From positions 4,752,001 to 4,816,000 of the forward strand of contig NC_017249.1 in the NCBI RefSeq assembly GCF_000284375.1: a DNA stretch of 64,000 bases. The letters are read 5' to 3'. The notes under the pieces were generated by a model that worked only from the letters and a program-made list of their open reading frames with translations, was not told the origin of the DNA and did no database searches. How positions within the stretch are numbered: the stretch's first letter is position 1; the number at the start of each line of letters is the position of its first letter. A program made the position numbers and the translations under genes. Positions 55,574 through 64,000 of this stretch are shown in pieces. This DNA comes from Bradyrhizobium japonicum USDA 6. Its GTDB lineage: Bacteria > Pseudomonadota > Alphaproteobacteria > Rhizobiales > Xanthobacteraceae.

Positions 55574-56977
55574 GTGCAGACCATGAAGGCGGCCCTCGTT
55601 GCGGCGATTGGCGTCGTGGCTTTGATCTGCTGCCTCCTTCCCAGCTCAGCGGAGGAGAACGGCCGTCTTGCATTGGTCGTTTCGATCGACGGAGCCATCG
55701 GCCCTGCGTCGGCCAGCTACGTCAAGGAGGCTTTGGCCAAGGCAAGCGAACGGCGCGCCGAGGTCGTGCTTCTGAGACTGAACACGCCCGGCGGTCTCAA
55801 TTCCAGCATGCGCGAGATCATCGCGGATGTGCTGGCCTCGCCGATCCCTGTCGTCGGTTACGTCGCGCCCTCCGGCGCCCACGCGGCGAGCGCGGGGACC
55901 TATATCCTTTATGCGACCCATATCGCGGTGATGGCGCCGGGCACCAATATTGGCGCCGCGACGCCGGTGCAGATTGGCGGGCCGCTGCCCGGACTTCCGA
56001 GCGGACCAGCGGACAAGGGCGGCAAGGACAAGAAGGACGGTGGCCAGCAGAGTGAGTCCAAGGATCAGCCCAAGGACGCCATGACGGCCAAGGCGACCAA
56101 TGATGCGGTTGCCTTCATCCGCAGCCTTGCGGAGCTGCGCAACCGCAATGCGGACTGGGGAGAGAAGGCGGTCCGTGAGGCTGCCACGCTCTCTGCCAAC
56201 GCCGCGCTGGAGGCTCATGCCATCGATCTCGTTGCGCGCGATCAGGCTGAATTGCTGAGGCAGCTCGATGGCCGCGTGGTCGAGGTTGCAGGCGGCAAGA
56301 CGCAACGCCTGGTGACGAAGGATGCCGTCGTTGAAGCCATCGATCCCGGATCGATATCCCGCTTCCTGGCCGTCATCACCGATCCGAACGTGGCGTTCAT
56401 TCTCCTGATGGTCGGCATCTACGGCTTGATCTTCGAGTTCATGTCTCCCGGTGCCGTCGCGCCCGGAGTCGTCGGCGCGATCTGCCTGCTGATCGGCCTC
56501 TATGCGCTCAATCTGCTGCCGATCAATTATGCCGGCCTCGCCCTGATGCTGGTTGGACTCGTGCTGCTCACCATCGAAGCCTTCAACCCGACCGTGGTGA
56601 TCGGGCTCGGAGGGATCATCGCTTTCGTGCTGGGAGCGCTGATGCTTTTCAGGGGCGAGGCGCCTGGCTACCACCTGTCGTGGTGGGTGATCGGCATCAC
56701 TGCGGCAGTGTTCGCCGGCTTTGCGCTCGTCGTGCTTGGTTCGCTTCGGCGCGTCGGCAGGGCGCCTGCACTGGTCGGCGCGCAGGCCATGCGAGGCTTG
56801 CCCGCCGAGGTCCTCGACTGGAATGGGAACGAAGGTCATGTCTTCGCCCATGGTGAGCGCTGGCAGGCGCGCGGCGCCGAAACGTTCAAGCCCGGAGAGA
56901 CGGCCGAAGTCGCCAATGTCGTCGACCTGACGCTGCTGATACGGCGCGCACCAACAGGCGAGGGAGGTACATCATGA
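55574..56977 (+). CDS. NfeD-type membrane serine protease
   Basis: 467 residues from GTG at 55574; AGGGAG lies seven bases upstream, better than any other start. Signal/anchor [20 protein letters not shown], then a ClpP-class (1510-N) periplasmic protease domain: [20 protein letters not shown], and [20 protein letters not shown] holding the catalytic serine, with the lysine in the [10 protein letters not shown] helix. Then four membrane segments (residues 270-390) and a C-terminal OB-fold NfeD domain. The stop overlaps the slipin start (ATGA). Confidence 0.9.
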   Translation: MQTMKAALVAAIGVVALICCLLPSSAEENGRLALVVSIDGAIGPASASYVKEALAKASERRAEVVLLRLNTPGGLNSSMREIIADVLASPIPVVGYVAPSGAHAASAGTYILYATHIAVMAPGTNIGAATPVQIGGPLPGLPSGPADKGGKDKKDGGQQSESKDQPKDAMTAKATNDAVAFIRSLAELRNRNADWGEKAVREAATLSANAALEAHAIDLVARDQAELLRQLDGRVVEVAGGKTQRLVTKDAVVEAIDPGSISRFLAVITDPNVAFILLMVGIYGLIFEFMSPGAVAPGVVGAICLLIGLYALNLLPINYAGLALMLVGLVLLTIEAFNPTVVIGLGGIIAFVLGALMLFRGEAPGYHLSWWVIGITAAVFAGFALVVLGSLRRVGRAPALVGAQAMRGLPAEVLDWNGNEGHVFAHGERWQARGAETFKPGETAEVANVVDLTLLIRRAPTGEGGTS

Positions 56978-57735
56978 TGCTGGAATATCTGACCTATGCG
57001 GCGCTCGCGTTGCTCGTCATCATGTTCTTGTCCCAGGCTATTCGGATCTTGCGCGAATACGAGCGCGGCGTCATTTTTACGCTCGGCCGCTTTACCGGCG
57101 TGAAGGGCCCGGGCCTTATCATCCTCATTCCGATCGTGCAGCAACTCGTGAAGGTGGACCTGCGGGTGATGGTGCAGGTGGTGCCGCCGCAGGACGTGAT
57201 TTCGCGGGACAACGTCTCCGTCAAGGTCAACGCCGTTCTGTACTTCCGCATCGTCGACCCCGAACGGGCCATCATCAAGGTCGGTGACTACATGGCCGCC
57301 ACCAGCCAGCTCGCCCAGACCACGTTGCGCTCGGTGCTCGGCAAGCACGAGCTCGACGAGATGCTCGCCGAGCGCGACAGATTGAACGCGGACATCCAGG
57401 AGATCCTCGACAAGCAGACCGACGTCTGGGGCATCAAGGTGACCGGCATCGAGATCAAGGACGTCGATCTCAATGAAACCATGGTGCGCGCGATTGCCAA
57501 ACAGGCCGAGGCGGAGCGGTTGCGGCGGGCCAAGGTGATCAATGCGATGGGCGAGCAGCAGGCCGCCGAAAAGCTCGTCGAAGCCGGCCGGATTCTCGCG
57601 CAGGAGCCTCAGGCGATGCAGCTACGTTATTTCGCGGCCCTGCACGACATCGCGGGCGAACGGTCCTCGACCGTCGTCTTTCCGCTGCCGATGGGCCTGT
57701 TCGACCATCTTTTGCCGCGGCGCGACAACCCGTAG
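56974..57735 (+). CDS. Slipin (SPFH/band 7) membrane protein
   Basis: 253 residues. N-terminal membrane hairpin [20 protein letters not shown], then the SPFH domain: [60 protein letters not shown], followed by a helix [20 protein letters not shown] and the ending PMGLFDHLL. The slipin is the usual partner and substrate of NfeD proteases; the four-base overlap shows a coupled unit. Forms oligomers in membrane microdomains. Confidence 0.93.
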   Translation: MMLEYLTYAALALLVIMFLSQAIRILREYERGVIFTLGRFTGVKGPGLIILIPIVQQLVKVDLRVMVQVVPPQDVISRDNVSVKVNAVLYFRIVDPERAIIKVGDYMAATSQLAQTTLRSVLGKHELDEMLAERDRLNADIQEILDKQTDVWGIKVTGIEIKDVDLNETMVRAIAKQAEAERLRRAKVINAMGEQQAAEKLVEAGRILAQEPQAMQLRYFAALHDIAGERSSTVVFPLPMGLFDHLLPRRDNP

Positions 57736-57816
57736 CCATCAGCGGCAGGATGACCCATCTTCGGCCCAAATGGAGGTGTCGAATATTGCTCCCAACTTAA
57801 ACGGGAGGAGAATTCG

Positions 57817-58953
57817 ATGACGAAGCACGCCGCCAGACCAGCAAGCCGCCGCCGAAATCGGACATTGATGCTCACCGTCCCGCTGGTCGCCCTCGCACTT
57901 TGGTCGTGGGGGATCGATGCGGCGCAGGCCGCAGAGCCGGGCAAGGACGCGACGGCGGCCGGCCTGCCGCGCATTCTCGTGCTTGCGACGGGAGGCACCA
58001 TCGCAGGCCAGGCCGACGCGCGCGCGACCGGCGCGTACAAATCCGGCCAGATCACAGGCGAACAGTTGATGCAGTCGGTGCCGGGCCTGGACAAGCTCGC
58101 GAAGCTGAATGCCGAGCAGATTTCGTCGATCGGATCCCAGGACATGAACGACAAGGTCTGGTTTGCCCTGGCCCGCCGCATCCAGGATGCCTTCGACAAG
58201 AATGAAGCCGACGGAATCCTCATCACCCACGGCACGGATACGCTGGAGGAGACCGCGTTCTTTCTCGACAATGTCGTACGCGGCGACAAGCCGGTGGTGA
58301 TCGTCGGGTCGATGCGCCCGGCCACGGCGGTGAGTGCGGACGGCCCCGGCAATCTGTACGAAGCGGTGCAGGTGGCGGCCGATCCGCGCTCTCGCGGCCG
58401 CGGCGTGATGGCCGTGCTGAACGACAAGATCCAGAGCGCCCGCTCGATCACCAAGACCAACACCACGAGCATCGAGACGTTCAGCTCCCCCAATGACGGC
58501 CCGATCGGCTATGTCGACACCGCCGGCGGCATCCGTTTCATGGCCCAGGCCGCCGGCTTCAAGCGCACCACCTATCCGCTCCCGGCAGGCGAGCAATTGC
58601 CGCGCGTCGAGATTGTCTACTCGCATGCCAACATGGACGCCGTTCCGATCGAGGACGCCATTTCCCACGGCGCCAAGGGCATCGTGCTGGCCGGCGTCGG
58701 CGACGGCAACACGTCGAAGCAGGCCCTCGATGCGCTCGAAGCGGCGGCGAAGAAGGGCATCATCGTCGTCCGCTCGACGCGGGTTCGATCCGGCTTCGTC
58801 ACCAGGAATGTCGAGGTTGACGACGACAAGAACGGGTTCGTCGTGTCCGAGGACCTCAATCCGCAGAAGGCCCGTGTTCTCACTCAGTTGCTGATCGCGG
58901 GCGGCATGACGGCTCCGGCCGAGCTCCAGCGCGCCTTCACGGCAACGTGGTGA
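57817..58953 (+). CDS. Periplasmic type II L-asparaginase
   Basis: 378 residues, longer than E. coli AnsB because of the N-terminal leader (about 40 residues, VPLVALALWSWGIDAAQA). Hydrolyses asparagine to aspartate and ammonia. Both threonine motifs are present: ILVLATGGTIAG (nucleophile Thr) and ILITHGTDTLEETAFFLD (Thr-Asp-Lys site). Later SIGSQDMNDKVW and GIVLAGVGDGN. GGGAGGAG is upstream of the ATG. It follows the NfeD-slipin pair by 81 bases and precedes the glutamine synthetase locus convergently. Confidence 0.93.
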   Translation: MTKHAARPASRRRNRTLMLTVPLVALALWSWGIDAAQAAEPGKDATAAGLPRILVLATGGTIAGQADARATGAYKSGQITGEQLMQSVPGLDKLAKLNAEQISSIGSQDMNDKVWFALARRIQDAFDKNEADGILITHGTDTLEETAFFLDNVVRGDKPVVIVGSMRPATAVSADGPGNLYEAVQVAADPRSRGRGVMAVLNDKIQSARSITKTNTTSIETFSSPNDGPIGYVDTAGGIRFMAQAAGFKRTTYPLPAGEQLPRVEIVYSHANMDAVPIEDAISHGAKGIVLAGVGDGNTSKQALDALEAAAKKGIIVVRSTRVRSGFVTRNVEVDDDKNGFVVSEDLNPQKARVLTQLLIAGGMTAPAELQRAFTATW

Positions 58954-59010
58954 TTGGGCAGTCGTATCCTGCAGGGTGGGGTAGCCGTAACCCGGCCTGC
59001 GCTCCCAAAA

Positions 59011-59036
59011 CGAAAAGGCGCTCCTCGCGGAGCGCC
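59011..59036 (-). terminator. Terminator of glnBA (bidirectional)
   Basis: Stem GGCGCTCC (59017-59024), loop TCGC, stem GGAGCGCC (59029-59036). On the minus strand it is followed by TTTTCG and further T residues; on the plus strand by CTTTGCTT. It serves glnA and probably the asparaginase gene. Confidence 0.85.
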
Positions 59037-59065
59037 CTTTGCTTGTCGCAGAGAGTTCGAGCGGC

Positions 59066-60475
59066 TTAGCCCGAATAGTACATGTCGAACTCGACCGGGT
59101 GCGGGGTCATTTCGAAGCGCTCGACTTCGGTCATCTTCAGCTCGATATAGGCGTCGATGAAGTCGTCGTCGAACACGCCGCCGTTCTTGAGGAAGCCGCG
59201 GTCCTTGTCGAGGTTTTCGAGCGCCTCGCGGAGCGAGCCGCACACCGTCGGGATCTGCTTCAGCTCTTCCTTCGGCAGGTCGTAGAGGTCCTTGTCCATC
59301 GCCGGACCCGGATCGATCTTGTTCTTGATGCCGTCGAGGCCGGCCATCAGCATCGCGGCGAAGCCGAGATAGGGATTGGCGAGCGGATCGGGGAAGCGCA
59401 CCTCGACGCGCTTGGCCTTCGGCGAAGCGGTGTAGGGGATGCGGCAGGAGGCCGAGCGGTTGCGCGCGGAGTAGGCGAGCAGCACCGGGGCCTCATAGCC
59501 CGGGACCAGACGCTTGTAGGAATTGGTCGACGGGTTGGTGAAGGCGTTGATCGCCTTGGCGTGCTTGATGATGCCGCCGATGTAGTGGAGGCAGGTCTCC
59601 GACAGGTCGGCATATTTGTTGCCGGCGAACACCGGCTTGCCGTCCTTCCAGATCGACTGGTGCACGTGCATGCCCGAGCCGTTATCGCCATAGACCGGCT
59701 TCGGCATGAAGGTGGCGGTCTTGCCGTAGATGTGGGCGACCTGGTGGATGCAGTATTTGTAGATCTGCAGATGGTCGGCCATCAGCGTCAGCGTGTCGAA
59801 CTTCATGCCGAGCTCGTGCTGGGCGGAAGCGACCTCGTGGTGATGCTTCTCGACCTTGACGCCCATCTTGGCCATGGCGCCCAGCATCTCCGAGCGCATG
59901 TCCTGAACCGAGTCCTGCGGCGGGACGGGGAAGTAGCCCGCCTTGGTGCGGATCCGGTGGCCGAGATTGCCGCCCTCATATTCCGTGTCGGTGTTGGTCG
60001 GCAGCTCCGAGGAGTCGAGCCGGAAACCGGTGTTGTAGGGGCTGGACGAGAAGCGCACGTCGTCGAACACGAAGAACTCGGCCTCGGGGCCGACGAACAC
60101 GCTGTCGCCCACGCCCATCGACTTCACCATGGCCTCGGCCTTCTTGGCGATGCCGCGGGGGTCGCGGTTGTAGGGCTCGCCGGTGGTCGGCTCGAGCACG
60201 TCGCAGGTGATGACCATGGTGGTTTCGGCGAAGAACGGGTCGATCGTCGCGGTCACCGGATCCGGCATCAGGCACATGTCGGACTCGTTGATCGCCTTCC
60301 AGCCGGCGATCGAGGAGCCGTCGAACATCGTCCCTTCGGCGAAAATGTCCTCATCGATCATGCTGACGTCGAACGTCACGTGCTGCCACTTGCCGCGCGG
60401 ATCGGTGAAGCGCAGGTCGACGTATTTGACGTCGTTGTCCTTGATCGATTTCAGGACGTCTTTGGCGGTCTTCAT
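59066..60475 (-). CDS. glnA: Glutamine synthetase type I
   Basis: Makes glutamine from glutamate, ammonia and ATP; central ammonia assimilation. 469 residues from ATG at 60475 ([20 protein letters not shown]) with GGGG upstream. Motifs: [20 protein letters not shown], the metal site EAEFFVF and [19 protein letters not shown] site [20 protein letters not shown]. The tyrosine for GlnE adenylylation is in DLYDLPKEE (residue 397 without Met), so activity is likely controlled by covalent modification. 152 bases after glnB on the same strand. Confidence 0.98.
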   Translation of the reverse strand: MKTAKDVLKSIKDNDVKYVDLRFTDPRGKWQHVTFDVSMIDEDIFAEGTMFDGSSIAGWKAINESDMCLMPDPVTATIDPFFAETTMVITCDVLEPTTGEPYNRDPRGIAKKAEAMVKSMGVGDSVFVGPEAEFFVFDDVRFSSSPYNTGFRLDSSELPTNTDTEYEGGNLGHRIRTKAGYFPVPPQDSVQDMRSEMLGAMAKMGVKVEKHHHEVASAQHELGMKFDTLTLMADHLQIYKYCIHQVAHIYGKTATFMPKPVYGDNGSGMHVHQSIWKDGKPVFAGNKYADLSETCLHYIGGIIKHAKAINAFTNPSTNSYKRLVPGYEAPVLLAYSARNRSASCRIPYTASPKAKRVEVRFPDPLANPYLGFAAMLMAGLDGIKNKIDPGPAMDKDLYDLPKEELKQIPTVCGSLREALENLDKDRGFLKNGGVFDDDFIDAYIELKMTEVERFEMTPHPVEFDMYYSG

Positions 60476-60627
60476 GCATACCCCTTTTGGCTCTGCGGGT
60501 CGGTTTCCAGGTGAGCAGGATTGTTCTCGCTTTTGGCGAGTTCGCGCGCGACCGCACAAACGAAATCAGGCCGCCGAAGCAGCCTTTTTCTTGTCGGAGT
60601 GTCGCAAAATGCGGGATAGCACCCGGC

Positions 60628-61349
<722 letters not shown>

Positions 61350-62849
61350 ATGGAAGTTCTGACCAACGCTGAAATGCAGCGTGCCGACCAGCTCAGTATT
61401 GCGGCAGGCACGCCCGGCTTCAAGCTGATGCTCAGCGCGGGACAGGCGGTCGCGGAGGCCGCCAATGCGCTGGTGGAGGAGGGGCCGATCCTGATCGTGG
61501 CTGGTCCCGGCAACAATGGCGGCGACGGTTTTGTCGCAGCCGCCGAGCTCGCCGCGCAAGGGCGCGACGTCTCGGTGATCCTGATGTGCGAGCGAGACCA
61601 GCTCCAGGGTGACGCGGCCTCCGCGGCGCGCGGCTGGAAGCACCCGGTGCTGCCGTTCAATCCGCAGGCGATCGGAAAGCCCGCGCTGATCATCGATGCG
61701 CTGTTCGGCGCGGGCCTCAGTCGCCCGGTCGACGGCGAGGCGCACGCGATGATCGAAGCGATCAACGCCAACGGCGCCCCGGTGCTCGCGGTCGACCTGC
61801 CGAGCGGCATCAACGGCACCAGCGCAGCCGTGATGGGCGCGGCGGTGAATGCCACCGAGACCGTCACCTTCTTCCGCAAGAAGCCGGCGCATCTGCTGCT
61901 GCCCGGCCGGATGCATTGCGGCCATGTGCGCGTCGCCGACATCGGCATCGACGCGCAGGTGCTGGACGAGATCGCGCCGCGGACCTTCGAGAATGATCCT
62001 GATTTCTGGGGCACCGCCTTTCCGGTGCCACGCATCGACGGCCATAAATACGCGCGGGGCCACGTTCTGGCGGTCTCGGGCGATGCCGCCGCGACCGGCG
62101 CGGCGCGGCTCGCGGCCCGTGGCGCTTTGCGGGCCGGAGCGGGCCTCGTGACGCTGGCGACCCCGCGCGATGCGCTTGCGATCAATGCCAGCGCGCTGAC
62201 TGCGGTGATGGTGCGGCCCGTCGACACCGCGATCGAGTTCGGCGCGTTGCTCGGCGACAAGCGCTACAACACCTGCCTGATCGGCCCCGGCGCCGGCGTC
62301 GGCGATCGCACCTGCGATCTGGTCCACACCGCGCTTCACGCGCAGCGGCATCTGGTGCTGGACGCGGATGCGCTGACGAGTTTTGCCGCAAACCCCGAAC
62401 GGCTGTTTGAATCGATCAAATCCTCGCAGGACAATGCGGTGGTGCTGACGCCGCACGAGGGTGAGTTTCCGCGCCTGTTCTCCGACCTCAGCAACAAATA
62501 TCCGGGCCGCTCGAAGCTGGAGCGCGTGCGCGCCGCCGCCGAGCGCTGTGGTGCGGTCGTGCTGCTGAAGGGGCCGGACACGACGATCGCCGCCCCCGAC
62601 GGCCGCGCCACCATCGCCGCCAACGCGCCGCCCTGGCTCGCCACGGCCGGCGCGGGCGACGTGCTCGCCGGCATCATCGCAGGACTCCTGGCGCAAGGCG
62701 TGCCGGCCTTCGAGGCCGCCAGCATCGGCGTCTGGATGCATGGCGAGGCGGGAAGCGAAGCGGGGCCGGGGCTGATCGCGGAGGACCTGACCGAGACGCT
62801 GCCGGCCGTGCACCGGCGGATCTATAATGCGCTCGGGGTGGAGTACTAG
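61350..62849 (+). CDS. nnr: Bifunctional NAD(P)H-hydrate epimerase/dehydratase
   Basis: Repairs damaged NAD(P)HX. 499 residues. N-terminal epimerase (YjeF_N): MEVLTNAEMQRADQLSIAAG, AGPGNNGGDGFVAAAELAAQ and VDLPSGINGTSA. C-terminal ADP-dependent dehydratase, a ribokinase-like fold: GHVLAVSGDAAATGAARLAA, VLTPHEGEFPRLFSDL, VVLLKGPDTTIAAPDGRATI and PPWLATAGAGDVLAGIIAGL with the catalytic aspartate. The stop shares a base with the GTG of the following GNAT gene. Placed divergent from glnB, as in many Rhizobiales. Confidence 0.95.
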   Translation: MEVLTNAEMQRADQLSIAAGTPGFKLMLSAGQAVAEAANALVEEGPILIVAGPGNNGGDGFVAAAELAAQGRDVSVILMCERDQLQGDAASAARGWKHPVLPFNPQAIGKPALIIDALFGAGLSRPVDGEAHAMIEAINANGAPVLAVDLPSGINGTSAAVMGAAVNATETVTFFRKKPAHLLLPGRMHCGHVRVADIGIDAQVLDEIAPRTFENDPDFWGTAFPVPRIDGHKYARGHVLAVSGDAAATGAARLAARGALRAGAGLVTLATPRDALAINASALTAVMVRPVDTAIEFGALLGDKRYNTCLIGPGAGVGDRTCDLVHTALHAQRHLVLDADALTSFAANPERLFESIKSSQDNAVVLTPHEGEFPRLFSDLSNKYPGRSKLERVRAAAERCGAVVLLKGPDTTIAAPDGRATIAANAPPWLATAGAGDVLAGIIAGLLAQGVPAFEAASIGVWMHGEAGSEAGPGLIAEDLTETLPAVHRRIYNALGVEY

Positions 62850-63283
62850 TGCTCAGGCAGCTCGCGCTCACCGAGATGGGCGCGGCTGCGCAGGTCCATC
62901 GGATTGCGTTCGACCAGGCGATGCCGTGGCTGCTCGGACTGCACACGCCGGCGGAGGACCGTTGGTTCTACCGGGAGCGCGTCTTTCCGACATGCCGGGT
63001 CTGGGGTCGCTTCAACGATGACGAACTGACCGGGATCATCGCTTTCCAAGACGGCTGGATCGAGCAGCTCTACGTGCTTCCCGCGGCCCAGGGTCGCGGC
63101 ATCGGCACCGAACTGCTCGACGTCGCCAAAGCTGCCTGCGATCGGCTGGAGCTCTGGACCTTCCAGCGCAACACGCCGGCACGACGCTTCTACGAAGCAC
63201 GCGGGTTCACGCTGGTCGAGCAGACCGACGGCGCGCGGAACGAGGAGAGGGAGCCGGACGCTCGCTACGTCTGGACGCGCTGA
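62849..63283 (+). CDS. GNAT-family N-acetyltransferase
   Basis: 144 residues from GTG at 62849, which overlaps the stop of the previous gene by one base (TAGTG). The acetyl-CoA motif is IEQLYVLPAAQGRGIGTELL (Q-x-x-G-x-G/A type) at about residues 72-91; the C-terminal part LWTFQRNTPARRFYEARGFT is the usual strand-helix with the Asn-x-x-A-x-x-x-Y/F pattern. Cosubstrate acetyl-CoA, acceptor amine unknown. Translationally coupled to nnr. Confidence 0.9.
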   Translation: MLRQLALTEMGAAAQVHRIAFDQAMPWLLGLHTPAEDRWFYRERVFPTCRVWGRFNDDELTGIIAFQDGWIEQLYVLPAAQGRGIGTELLDVAKAACDRLELWTFQRNTPARRFYEARGFTLVEQTDGARNEEREPDARYVWTR

Positions 63284-63325
63284 CGCCGACGGGCCGGGTA
63301 GGATGGGGACCCATCCTACAAAGTC

Positions 63326-64000
63326 TCACTCCACCGCGTACCAGCGCACCAGCCGCGGCGCGGCCCAGTCGGTCACGACGGATTCGATCAGCCAGGGTCC
63401 GGGTGAAGTCGCCGCGAACGCGATGCGCTGGGTTTGGCCGGGCTCGATTGCGAGCGTGTCGAGCCAGTAGGGCTTCCAGCCGTCGTCGAGCTTGTCGAGC
63501 AGGCGGAAATGATGGCCGTGCAGGTGAAACGCGGTCGTGGCCTGTCCGGGGTTCTTGAGGGCCAGCACGACGGTGCGGCCGGTCCTGACGCGGAAGACGG
63601 GATTGGAGGAGACGGAGAAGCTTGCAGGCCGTGACCAGCCGGCCTCGGGCGCGCCGAGCGCGACATCGAACCGCAGGGCGCCTTTGAGGTCGAGCTTCTC
63701 GGGGAGGTCGTTCAGGGGGAGCGGCTGTGGCGGCAACAGCGGCGCGCGCCGCTCGAGTTTGCCTGATATCGTGAGGCTCCCGACCTGGCGCGCCTCCTTG
63801 CCGTCATGCAACAGGAATGGGGCCGATGTGGCCGCATCCACGAAGGCGTCGGCGCGTGCGCCGGGGGCGAGCACCAGGGCGCCGTTGCGCGCCGGGAATG
63901 GCTCGGCCGGCTGTCCATCCAGGGCCATCACTTGGACCTCGTGGCCTTCCAATTTGATTGCCAGAACAGAACGTTGCGAGCCGTTGATAAAGCGCAGCCG
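63326..64000 (-). CDS. Multicopper-oxidase-like protein, 5' end outside the window
   Basis: C-terminal 224 residues; the frame is open to the window edge (RLRFINGSQRSVLAIK...). The second and third cupredoxin domains are visible: LEGHEVQVMALDGQPAEPF, GARADAFVDAATSAPFLLHD and TTAFHLHGHHFRLLDKLDDG, the latter with HxH copper ligands. The end, GPWLIESVVTDWAAPRLVRW, lacks the HCHxxxH copper motif expected about there in laccase-type enzymes, including the type 1 cysteine. So it may be a degenerate or specialised member. Likely exported; signal not in view. Confidence 0.82.
   Translation of the reverse strand, partial: RLRFINGSQRSVLAIKLEGHEVQVMALDGQPAEPFPARNGALVLAPGARADAFVDAATSAPFLLHDGKEARQVGSLTISGKLERRAPLLPPQPLPLNDLPEKLDLKGALRFDVALGAPEAGWSRPASFSVSSNPVFRVRTGRTVVLALKNPGQATTAFHLHGHHFRLLDKLDDGWKPYWLDTLAIEPGQTQRIAFAATSPGPWLIESVVTDWAAPRLVRWYAVE

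Noticed and set aside
59039..60514. 491-codon frame antisense to glnA
   Set aside because: Valine/glycine/histidine-rich shadow of glnA codon usage; no start with a ribosome binding site.

Overview
The window is chromosomal DNA of an alphaproteobacterium, most probably Bradyrhizobium or a close relative in the Nitrobacteraceae. The signs are the high G+C content, the order glyA-nrdR-ribD-ribE-ribH-nusB-thiL, the plsX-fabH-ihfA-merR block behind a DUF177 gene, a GcrA-family regulator, an Omp2b-type porin, the glnB-glnA pair beside the NAD(P)HX repair gene, and many palindromic intergenic elements of the RIME/REP kind. The genus is an inference; no rRNA gene is present to settle it.

Layout. 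1-5432: one-carbon, riboflavin and thiamine genes in a tight forward run (glyA end, nrdR, ribD, ribE, ribH, nusB, thiL). 5669-7845: K+-independent proton-pumping pyrophosphatase with a terminator. 7916-14196: an orphan Bug-type solute-binding protein, bamE, a cytochrome bc1 chaperone gene, DUF177, plsX, fabH, ihfA and a MerR regulator. 14306-16159: tRNA-Pro(GGG) followed by a gene-poor, lower-GC stretch with two orphan terminators that look like the ends of small RNAs, plus two tiny genes. 16317-22816: regulators beside catabolic-looking genes (TetR/hydrolase, DapA-like, SDR, FrsA-like hydrolase, MarR). 23223-25538: porin and a GcrA paralogue. 26009-33039: formamidase, YdcF, DUF169, two tandem enoyl-reductase-like paralogues, and an FAD monooxygenase divergent from a MarR regulator.

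33106-42576: a polysaccharide locus with a Wzy-like polymerase or ligase, a WcaJ-type initiating transferase, a GT4 glycosyltransferase, a GumC-like co-polymerase, a CelD/BcsL-type acyltransferase and a NodB-fold protein. Two of these have lost catalytic motifs: the GumC-like kinase domain lacks the Walker A lysine, and the NodB-fold protein lacks all three metal ligands. 42687-48876: haem A synthase, metY, a CoA-binding protein, a crotonase-like protein, a hotdog thioesterase, and rplM-rpsI with a clear promoter and terminator. 49106-58953: diguanylate cyclase, AI-2E-type permease, C26 amidotransferase-like hydrolase, GlxA-type regulator, tautomerase, NfeD-slipin pair and periplasmic asparaginase. 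59066-60966: glnA and glnB on the minus strand behind a sigma-54-like promoter. 61350-64000: NAD(P)HX repair enzyme, a GNAT gene, and the C-terminal end of a multicopper-oxidase-like protein that lacks the usual last copper motif.

No prophage, insertion sequence, CRISPR array, integrase or conflict system was found. The best leads for something undescribed are the small-RNA candidates behind tRNA-Pro, the paired degenerate enzymes in the polysaccharide locus, and a spaced operator-like element at 20823-20899.
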